From assembly GCA_900752975.1 (NCBI GenBank), contig CAADXH010000063.1:1-31749 (forward strand): 31,749 nt of DNA. Reading direction: 5' to 3'. A program made the position numbers and the translations under genes. Shown here in pieces: positions 14,406 to 23,000 of this stretch (positions are counted from its first letter, which is position 1; each line of letters begins with the position of its first letter). The notes beneath the pieces are model-generated. The model was not told the origin of the DNA, did no database searches, and saw only the letters and a program-made list of their open reading frames with translations. Source of the stretch: Bacilli bacterium. Its GTDB lineage: Bacteria > Bacillota_I > Bacilli_A > ML615J-28 > CAG-313.

Positions 14406-17400
14406 AAAAGAAATTATCTTTTTTACTAGCTTTAATGTTATTAATGACTAGCTTGTTTATGGCAAGTCCTAAAACAATACACGCAGCAGAATTGACAGAT
14501 GCTCAAAAAATAGAACAAGAATTATCGAACGTAGTCGTTCCCGAAAAAGCAATAATAGATTTCCCAGTTGTAGAAAACAGTGTATATGGTTCAATAATTA
14601 AATGGGAAAGCAGCAATACTGATTTATTAAATGTCCCTGAAAAAGGTGGATGGGTAAGTGTTACACGACCAAGTGATGATGATGTAACTGTAATTTTAAC
14701 TCTTACAATTTCACGTGGTAATGAAAGTAAATCAAGAACATTTAATGTACTTGTTCCAAAAGGTACAACCCAAACTAATACATACAATATCAGTTATGTT
14801 TTAAATGGCGGTAATAATAATGAAAACAACAAAACTTCATATAAAGTTGGTGAACATGTAGAATTACTTGCTCCAACAAGAGGAACAGTAACATTCTTAG
14901 GTTGGTATGATAATAAAGATTTTAAAGGTCAACCTTTAGCTAGCCTTCCAAAAGGAACAAGTGGTGATGTAGTTCTTTATGCTAAATGGGATAAAGTTAA
15001 AGTTATCGACTTAGAAATTACTTTAGATGATGTTAAAACAGTATATAATGCTTTAGAAAGATTTGAAGCAGCTAATCTTAAAGTTGTAAAAGTATATAAT
15101 GATGGAACAAAACAAGAAGCAACAGCATCAGAAATTAGTTTTGACAAAGATGTATTACATGGAAATGATACAGTTGTAACTCTTACTTGTGAAGGCATAA
15201 GTAAAGAAATCAATGTTACAGTTAATAAAATTAATTATGATTTATCAGGAATTGTTTTTGAAAATAAATCTTTAGTATATAATGGTGCAAATCAAACTTT
15301 AACATACGAAGGCAAACTTCCTGAAGGCCTAACAGCCGTAGTTGAAGGTAGTGCTAAAAACGTTACCGATACTCCAGTAACAGTAACTTTAAAATTTACA
15401 AACAATAATAAAGTTGATTATAATGATCCTACAGATTTAACAGCTGAACTTATAATTACAAAAGCACCATTAACAGTAATAGTTAATAATGCAAGCATGA
15501 ATGTTGGTGGAACTCTTCCTAAATTTACAGTTAGATATGTTGGTTTCCTTGGAAGCGATAATGAAGATTCTTTAAATGTTAAGCCTTCATTTACATGTGA
15601 TGCAACAAGTGCTAGTCCAGAAGGCACATATCAAATTATAGCATCAGGTGCAGGATCAGATAACTATGATATAACTTATGAAGAAGGTACTTTAAGTATC
15701 ATTGCTGGTAACTACTTAATTGAAGTAGCTGAATCAGACTTAAATAAAGTTTATAATAAAGCAAATCAAGTGTTTGTGGCAAAACTTACTGAAAATGGCA
15801 ATGAAATTACAGGTATTAGCTTTACATATGTTTTAAAATCAACAGGTGAGGCATTCGATGGTGCAACAAATGCTGGTGACTATGTAGTAGTAGTTAGCTA
15901 CAATGACCCAACATATGGTTCAGGCAGTCAAGAATTCACTTTACATATTGAACAAGCAACAATCGATATGAGTGGTATCAGTTTTACTGATAAAGAATTT
16001 ACATACGATGGTTTAGTACATTCATTAAAAATTGAAGGAAAACTTCCTGAAGAAATTACAAAAGAAAATTACACAGGTAACGATCAAATAAATAAAGGTA
16101 TATATTCAGTTAATGTTTCATTTGAATATGATACAGCAAACTACAAAGTTGTAAAAGATTTAACAGCTAATTTAACAATTAATGAAAAAGAACTAGAAGA
16201 ATCAATGTTTGAATCTCTACCAAGTGTTAGTTACACAGGTAGTAAACATGAACCTGAAATTAAAGGTACATATAGTAAAATGACTTTAATTAAAGGTACA
16301 GACTTTACCGTAACATATCAAAATAATATTGAAAAAGGTACAGCTAAAGCAATCGTTAGTGGTATCAATAACTATACAGGAACTGTAACTCTTGAATTTG
16401 AAATCGGAGATTCTGATTTAGTAAAAGTTAAGAATATAAGAGAAGAATTAGAAACAGCTTATGGTACAGTATTATCTGGCGAATTAAATGACTTACCAGA
16501 AACACTTCCAGTTAAGAACAGCAATGGTTCAGTTAACTTCTGGATGTCATCATCAACAGCATTAAGCGTTGATGCACAAGGTAATGTAAATGCAATCTTC
16601 ACAACTGAAGCACAAGTAGTTACATTATATGCAATTATTACATCTGGTGATGCGGCTGAATACGTAACATTTACATTTACACTAGCAGGCAAAGTAAAAC
16701 TAGTAGATGAAGCAACAAAAGTAGAAGTAGATAATGCCGATTCTGGTACAACCCTTGATGTAAAACAACTTACAGAAGAAGAAAAAGGTACAATTACAGT
16801 AAATGAAAATGATCAATTATTAACAGCATATGATATTAATTTAATGGATAGTGCAAGTCAAATTGTTCAACCATCAGGAATTGTAACAGTTAAACTTCCA
16901 GTACCTGCTGGTGCAGATACAAGCAAACTTACTGTATATCATGTTAAAGAAGATGGTACTTTAGAAAACATGAATGCGACCGTAGTTGATGGCTATTTAG
17001 TATTTACAACAACTCATTTCAGTACTTATATCATTACAACTGAAAAAGTAGAAGAAGAAAAAGGTACTGTCGATAACCCTTATACAGCAGAAGAAGCACT
17101 TGCTATTATCGAAGCAGGCGAGGCAACTACTGATCAAGTTTATGTAAAAGGTATAATTACAAAAGTTGACCAAATTAGCACAAGTTATGGTAATGCAACA
17201 TTCTATCTAGGCTCATTACAAGTTTTCCGTGTTTATTATTTAAACAATCAAAAATTCACAAATGAAAACGAATTAATCGTTGGTGATGAAGTTGTAATAT
17301 GCGGTATTTTAGAAAAATATGGTAATACACTAGAAATTACAAAAGGTTATGTATATGAAGTTACAAAAGCTCCTAGAGAAACATTTACAGTAACTGTTAC

Positions 17401-18712
17401 AGGCGATGGTAATGGTACTCCAGAAGTAGATCAATCAGAAGTCTTAAAAGGTACAAAAGTTAAAATTACATTTAATGCAAAAGATGGATATGAAGTTGCA
17501 ACAATTAAAGTGAATGATAATGAAGCATTTATAGTAGTTGGTACAACTTATGAATTAACAATTACAGCTAATACAACAATTTATGTAACATATAAAGAAA
17601 AAGAAGAACAAACAGGAACTGAAGTAACACTTGATTTTACAAGTAAAGGATATACAAATGAACAAGAAGTAACTACTCTTACAATAGATGGCGTAACAAT
17701 TACTTTTGATAAAGGTACAAATAGTCTTGCTCCAAAATATTATACTAGTGGCACAGCAATTCGTGTATATGGTGGTAATACATTTATCATTTCAAGTTCT
17801 AAAAAAATAACAAAGGTAGTATTTACTTTTAGTAGTGGTGAAAAAAATAATGCAATTACTTCAAACATTGGTACATTTACAACAGATACATGGCAAGGAA
17901 ACAGTGAAAGAGTAGAATTTACAGTAGGTGGAACTTCAGGCCATAGAAGATTAAAAACTATTGTTGTAACACTAGCTGATTCTCAAGGTGGAGATGAACC
18001 AACTCCAGTTACATCATACACAGTTACATTTGATGTAAATGGTGGAAATGAAACAATAGCTAGCCAAACAGTTGAAAGTGGAAAATTAGCAACTAAACCA
18101 GTTGATCCAACAAAAGAAGGTCATACATTTGCAGGTTGGTTATTAAATGGTGAAGAATATGATTTTAATACTGTAGTTACAGAAAATATTACCTTAACTG
18201 CAAGTTGGACTGAAAACTCACAAGGTGGAGATGAACCAACTCCAAGTGGAAATTTTGAATTATTAGATGATATTTCAAAACTAGTAATAAAATCAAAAAT
18301 AATAATAGTTAATGCTGATGCTAAAGTGGCATTAGGAACTAATCAAAAAACAAATAACAGAGAAGCTGTTGCGATAGAACTAGTAAATGGTGCAATTGTT
18401 CCAGATGCTACTGTTCAAATTATTGAAATAGTAGCAGGAACAAAAGAAGGCACATTTGCTTTTAAAGTAAATGATGGCTATTTATATGCTGCCGGCAATG
18501 GTAATAAAGCAAATTATTTAAGAACTGAAAAAGAATTATCAGATAATTCAAGTTGGAAAATTGAAATTACTGATGGTGTTGCAAGTATTGTAGCCCAAGG
18601 TGAAAACCAAAATAATATATTACGATATAATACATCTAAGTTATTCGCTTGCTATCCAGCAAGAAACAGTCAAAAAGATGTAGCAATTTACATTCAATCA
18701 AGTGCTGAATGA
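14402..18712 (+). CDS. Secreted multidomain Ig/InlB/OB-fold protein, ends at an in-frame TGA
   Basis: 1436 residues with a clear signal peptide (cleavage near IHA-AE, about residue 28). Approximate modules: atrophied Ig 30-120; InlB (Listeria-Bacteroides) repeat 126-195; Big_3-like 200-275; MBG-type repeats 277-600; GTDFTVTYQNN-type Ig 600-672; atrophied Ig 673-768; ZU5-like with HFSTYIITT 770-885; an OB-fold (DUF6359-like) 886-990 with VYVKGIITKV and GDEVVICGILEKYG; beta modules 995-1195; a second InlB repeat 1200-1275; a lectin-like beta domain 1282-1436. No LPXTG or other C-terminal anchor. The frame stays open after the TGA through an Ig domain and a nuclease (18713-19600), so the ancestral protein was about 1732 residues. 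OB plus nuclease points to extracellular nucleic acid as a target. A ribosome binding site AAAGGAG is present. Confidence 0.85.
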   Translation: MKKKLSFLLALMLLMTSLFMASPKTIHAAELTDAQKIEQELSNVVVPEKAIIDFPVVENSVYGSIIKWESSNTDLLNVPEKGGWVSVTRPSDDDVTVILTLTISRGNESKSRTFNVLVPKGTTQTNTYNISYVLNGGNNNENNKTSYKVGEHVELLAPTRGTVTFLGWYDNKDFKGQPLASLPKGTSGDVVLYAKWDKVKVIDLEITLDDVKTVYNALERFEAANLKVVKVYNDGTKQEATASEISFDKDVLHGNDTVVTLTCEGISKEINVTVNKINYDLSGIVFENKSLVYNGANQTLTYEGKLPEGLTAVVEGSAKNVTDTPVTVTLKFTNNNKVDYNDPTDLTAELIITKAPLTVIVNNASMNVGGTLPKFTVRYVGFLGSDNEDSLNVKPSFTCDATSASPEGTYQIIASGAGSDNYDITYEEGTLSIIAGNYLIEVAESDLNKVYNKANQVFVAKLTENGNEITGISFTYVLKSTGEAFDGATNAGDYVVVVSYNDPTYGSGSQEFTLHIEQATIDMSGISFTDKEFTYDGLVHSLKIEGKLPEEITKENYTGNDQINKGIYSVNVSFEYDTANYKVVKDLTANLTINEKELEESMFESLPSVSYTGSKHEPEIKGTYSKMTLIKGTDFTVTYQNNIEKGTAKAIVSGINNYTGTVTLEFEIGDSDLVKVKNIREELETAYGTVLSGELNDLPETLPVKNSNGSVNFWMSSSTALSVDAQGNVNAIFTTEAQVVTLYAIITSGDAAEYVTFTFTLAGKVKLVDEATKVEVDNADSGTTLDVKQLTEEEKGTITVNENDQLLTAYDINLMDSASQIVQPSGIVTVKLPVPAGADTSKLTVYHVKEDGTLENMNATVVDGYLVFTTTHFSTYIITTEKVEEEKGTVDNPYTAEEALAIIEAGEATTDQVYVKGIITKVDQISTSYGNATFYLGSLQVFRVYYLNNQKFTNENELIVGDEVVICGILEKYGNTLEITKGYVYEVTKAPRETFTVTVTGDGNGTPEVDQSEVLKGTKVKITFNAKDGYEVATIKVNDNEAFIVVGTTYELTITANTTIYVTYKEKEEQTGTEVTLDFTSKGYTNEQEVTTLTIDGVTITFDKGTNSLAPKYYTSGTAIRVYGGNTFIISSSKKITKVVFTFSSGEKNNAITSNIGTFTTDTWQGNSERVEFTVGGTSGHRRLKTIVVTLADSQGGDEPTPVTSYTVTFDVNGGNETIASQTVESGKLATKPVDPTKEGHTFAGWLLNGEEYDFNTVVTENITLTASWTENSQGGDEPTPSGNFELLDDISKLVIKSKIIIVNADAKVALGTNQKTNNREAVAIELVNGAIVPDATVQIIEIVAGTKEGTFAFKVNDGYLYAAGNGNKANYLRTEKELSDNSSWKIEITDGVASIVAQGENQNNILRYNTSKLFACYPARNSQKDVAIYIQSSAE
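17984..18244 (+). repeat. 24-bp exact direct repeats flanking an InlB module
   Basis: The 24 bases at 17984-18007 (CAAGGTGG...AACTCCA, encoding QGGDEPTP) recur exactly at 18221-18244. The offset is 237 bases, or 79 codons, so recombination between the copies would remove or add exactly one InlB-type module in frame. Confidence 0.85.
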
Positions 18713-19600
18713 ACGGCAAAACAAATTGTACTCGAAGATATTAGTTCATTTAGTATTAGTTCAAGCGTATCTAATGAATATGTTTTACCAACAACAGGTA
18801 AACTTGGTTCTAAGATTACTTGGATGATAGATGATGAATATTTAGCAAATCTAGTTAATGGAAAATTAATTAATACAAGTAATGCTGATGCTGAATTAAC
18901 ACTATATGCAACATTTAGTTATGGTGATTATACATCAGACATTCAAACTTATAATGTAATCGTTAGAAAAGAAACAAGTGTATCTGAAGTTGATAGATAT
19001 TATGAAAATATCTTATCTACTTCAGGCGATGCATTAAAACAAGAGTTAAGATCATTGATTACTTCAACTCATACTAAGAAAACAACATATGATGATTGTA
19101 AAATTTATTTACAAGAAGCAGATCAAGATCCTAATAATTCAAATAATATGTTATTATTCTATACTGGTATTTCTGTTAAAAAAACAGATAGTATGAGTGT
19201 ATGGAATAGAGAACATGTATGGTGCCAAAGCTTAGATTGGTTTACAACCTCAGGTGCTGGTGCTGATCTACATCACATTAGACCGTGTGATCCTAGTGTT
19301 AATAGCAGTAGAAATAATAGTAAATATGGAACATCATCTGGTTTTTATGAACCAAGTGATGAGTATAAAGGTGATGTAGCAAGAATTATATTTTATTTAA
19401 TGACTAGATATAGTGAAGCAGATAACACTAAATATAGTGTTACATGCATAGCTGAATCAATGGAACTATTACTTGAATGGAATAGAATTGATCCGGTCAG
19501 TGATACCGAAATCATTAGAAATAATTATGTTTACCGAATTCAAGGTAATCGTAATCCATTTATAGATAAAGCAGAATATGCGGATGCAATTTGTGGGTAA
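18713..19600 (+). pseudogene. Endonuclease I (EndA/Bsn family) domain, in frame downstream of a TGA
   Basis: After the TGA at 18710-18712 the same frame continues for 295 sense codons. The first 85 residues form an atrophied Ig domain (GSKITWMIDDEYLANLVNG). The rest is an endonuclease I domain of the His-Me finger type, with NREHVWCQSLDWF (19204 on) and DLHHIRPCDPSVNSSRNN (19264 on), holding the catalytic histidine and metal-binding asparagine. Such enzymes are secreted, non-specific DNA/RNA nucleases. The only early ATG (18824) lies inside the Ig domain's ITW motif and lacks a ribosome binding site, so independent translation is unlikely. The domain is either a freshly disabled gene part, expressed by readthrough, or split by a sequencing error. 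The undamaged catalytic motifs mean any loss is recent. Confidence 0.8.
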
Positions 19601-19629
19601 AACCCACAATAAAACGAAAGGAGTTAAAT

Positions 19630-20031
19630 ATGCCTTTTTGTAAAAAATGTGGTTGTTATTTAGAAGATAATTGCAACTGTTGCCCTTCTTGTGGTGAAGT
19701 TGTAACTAAAAAACAACCAGAAGCAATAATCGAAGAAGATAAAAATAAAGAAAAAGGCCCTTGGAAAGGTTTCGCAATAGCCTCACTTCCTTCTTCAATT
19801 GTTGGACTAATTATTATTTTTATGCCGTACTTATCAATATATGGTTTTATAACCATAAATGTTGCATTAGTACTCGCAATATTAGGCCTTAAGAGTAAAA
19901 AAAATCATGGCCTAGCCCTTGCAGGATTAATTATATCATGTGTTGCTCTTGCGATAATTTTTATACTTGTCGTTTCATGTGCAACATGCATACACATAAT
20001 TGTCCGTGATGGGTGTTCATCAGTATACTAA
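19630..20031 (+). CDS. Zinc-ribbon membrane protein (DUF4190-like)
   Basis: A 133-residue protein. The N-terminus is a zinc ribbon, MPFCKKCGCYLEDNCNCCPSCG, with two CxxC knuckles (C4/C7 and C18/C21) plus extra cysteines. After a charged linker there are two hydrophobic segments (about 55-90 and 98-122), with IASLPSSIVGLIII and GLALAGLIISCVALAI typical of DUF4190-like membrane proteins. I chose the ATG at 19630 because AAAGGAG lies 7 bases upstream; a TTG further upstream overlaps the nuclease end. Zinc-ribbon plus DUF4190 proteins are common in Bacillota and have no assigned function. Its place between the two giant secreted proteins suggests a membrane helper, but this is only context. Confidence 0.75.
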   Translation: MPFCKKCGCYLEDNCNCCPSCGEVVTKKQPEAIIEEDKNKEKGPWKGFAIASLPSSIVGLIIIFMPYLSIYGFITINVALVLAILGLKSKKNHGLALAGLIISCVALAIIFILVVSCATCIHIIVRDGCSSVY

Positions 20032-20040
20032 GATGAATGA

Positions 20041-20068
20041 AATTTAAGATTATATTTTAATTTAAGAT
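20041..20068. repeat. Direct repeat AATTTAAGAT x2 upstream of the 1731-aa gene
   Basis: AATTTAAGAT occurs at 20041-20050 and 20059-20068 (period 18) in the 61-base gap before the 1731-aa gene. No convincing promoter or terminator is seen in this gap, so the gene is probably read from upstream. Confidence 0.35.
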
Positions 20069-20092
20069 AAAGAATTTAGAAAGGAAAGAAAT

Positions 20093-23000
20093 ATGAAGAA
20101 AATTAGAATATTTTTACTTGCTTTATTCTTAGTTCTTACTTTCTCCTTTGTTAGTGTTAAGGTAGTTAACGCTGCTGGTGCTGCATCATCTAATTATAAT
20201 GAAACAGCCACCGACGCTGAGAAAGTAGCCTATGATAAAGAAAGAATTCAATTACCAACCACTATGATAACTTCATTTCCTGTCACAGTAGATAGTATCT
20301 ATAAGTCTGAAATTACTTGGGAAACAAGTGATGCTACAGTATTAGATACTCAGTACGTTAATGAATCTGGTTGGGTAGAATTAAAAAGAGATCCAGTTGA
20401 AACAAAAGAAGCAACATTAATAGTTACCATTAAAAATGGTACTGTAACATATACTAAAGAATTTACAATTAGTGTTCCAGGTGGAACAACAATCGTAAAT
20501 GATATTACAGTTACATATTCAGTAGGTGAAGGACTTACTGCACCAACACCTACAACTGTAAAAATTGGTAAAGCAGAAAGCTTACCTCAAGCTCCAGCCA
20601 AAGAAGGATATGAATTTGCTGGTTGGTATGGCAATCCTGAATTTACTGGTAGAAGATATACAACAACTTTAGGTTTAATTAAAGATGTTACCTTATATGC
20701 AAAATATGATAAAGTTAGTGTTAGTAAAATTACTGTAAGTAAAGCTCCTAATAAAACTGCTTATACAGCCCTTGAAACATTTGATCCAACAGGTCTTGAA
20801 TTAAATGTTGAATATAACTATGGTGAACCTAAAACAATTACTAGTGGTTTCACAGTAGAACCAACTATCTTACATGGTGATACTACAGAAGTTGTAGTTT
20901 CATATGGTGGATGTACAACAACAATTAAAGTTACTGTTACTCCAATTAAAATGACAGGTGTTGAACTTGTTAGGGGTGAAGTTACATATGATGGAAAAGA
21001 ACACAATTTAACAGTTACAGGACAAGTTCCTGAATGGTTAAAAGTTACATATAGTGCTCCTGTTACAGATGCAAATGAAGAAGGTTACACTGTAACTGCA
21101 ACATTTAGTCTTGCTGAAGGATATGATAATAGTCGTAATGACTATGTAATACCTGAATCATTAACCGCAACATTAGTAGTTCATAAAGCAACTTATGATA
21201 TGAACAATGTTACTTTTGGAAATCTTACTGCAACATATGATGGAAATCCTCATGATATAACAGTTGAAGGCTATCCAGAAGGTGTTGTTCCATCATTTGC
21301 ATATGAAGGTGGAAATGTTAACGCAGGTAGCCACGTTGTAACAATAAGTTTTAAAGGCGATAAAAACTATAATGAAATTGCTGATATGACTACAACCTTA
21401 GTTATAGAACAAGCTGAACCAACTGTTAAAGTAGTATTAGGAAAGAATTCTCCATACTACGTTGGTGAAAAAGCTCCAGATATTTCACTAGGTGAAGGAA
21501 GTACTAATGGTACAATCGCTTGGGATCAAGCATATACATTTGTAGAAGGTGAAAATACATTTAGTTGGACATTTACTTCAAGTGATTCTAACTATAAAAA
21601 TTCAACAGGCACTATGACTTTAACAGCAACATCAGCAAAAGTTTCAAGTATCGCTGTTACAACAAATCCTAATAAGACTACTTATACAGCATTTGAAGTT
21701 TTTGATATAACTGGTATGGTTGTAACTGCAACTAAAGAAGATGGCTCAACATTCAATCTTACTGAAAATGACTTTACAGTATCTTATGTAAATGGTAGTA
21801 ATAGCTTTAGAGCTGGTGAAACTAAAGTAACAATTAGTTACGCTGGTGTAACAGTTGATCTTGAAGGCTTAACAGTTGAAAAAGCAACTTATGATATGAG
21901 TCAAGTTGTTTATATAGGCTTAACAGGTGCAATATACAATGGACAAGCACATATAGTAACAGTTGACAATCTTCCTACTGGTGTTACAGCAACAGTTAGT
22001 TATCCAAATGGAAATATAACAGCAGGTAAACATGAAATAACAATTAGCTTTACAGTAGCAGATCCTGATAACTATAATACAATTGATGATTTAACAAAAG
22101 AGTTAGAAATTGCTAAAGCGACTCATGATGTAAGTGGAATTACAATTGAAGGTCAAACATTTACATATGATGGTACAGCACATTCTTTAGAAGTTATTGG
22201 TACATTACCAGAAGGCGTAACTGTAAGTTATGAAAATAATGGACAAACAAACGTTGGTGAATATACAGTTACAGTAAGATTTGTAGTTACTGATACTGAA
22301 AACTATAATGGAATAGAAACTTCATTAACTGCAACTCTTACAATCATTGCTAAATCAATTGAGAATGTGACAGTTGAAGAAATCACAAATATTAAAGTAA
22401 ATGCAAGAGAATTTGATGCACAAACACCTACATTAGTTGTTAAAGATGGTACAACATTATTAAAATTAACAACTGATTATACAGTTGCATATGCTAATAA
22501 CACTGCAATCAGTGAAGGTATTAGTGTAACAGCAACAGCAACAATTACAGGTACAGGTAACTATCAAGGTACTAAAGAAGTTACATTCGTAATTGAATTA
22601 AGTGAACAATTTAAACTTGATGAAGACGTAACTGAATTTGAAGAAATGAGTACAGTTGATACAGATGTAGTTGATACTTTACCATTAGTACTTTCAAATG
22701 GTTCAAAGGTTCAATATACAGACATTCCAACTGCAATTAAATTAGATGCAGATGGTAAGATAACTGTAACAAAAACAACTGAAGCACAAAGTTACACATT
22801 CAAAGTAACTATCCAAAATGGTGAAACTGTAAAATATGTAGAAATGACAATTAAGATTTCTGCTCGTCCTACTACAAAATCATTTACAGATAATAATGTA
22901 ACATTAGATAACGTTCCATCTGAAATTACTAGTGTTACAGTAACTCCAGATGAAAATGCTTCAAGCAATTATGAAGTTTTCACAACTCAAATTCAAGCAG

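Noticed and set aside
18710..18712. TGA read as tryptophan (mycoplasma-type code)
   Set aside because: LytTR, the 645-aa protein, ssb and folA end in TGA, most with overlapping starts or ribosome binding sites. All Trp codons in conserved genes such as ileS and thyA are TGG, and no conserved gene has an internal TGA.
18710..18760. Selenocysteine at the TGA
   Set aside because: No stable stem-loop with a SECIS-like loop follows the TGA, and the site is an inter-domain linker, not a redox site.
18824..19600. Independent nuclease gene starting at ATG 18824
   Set aside because: No ribosome binding site, and the ATG is inside the conserved ITW motif of an Ig domain that begins upstream in the same frame.
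19595..19609. GTGGGT/ACCCAC hairpin as terminator after the nuclease
   Set aside because: Only 6 bp and followed by AATAAAAC rather than a T run, so transcription probably continues into the zinc-ribbon gene.
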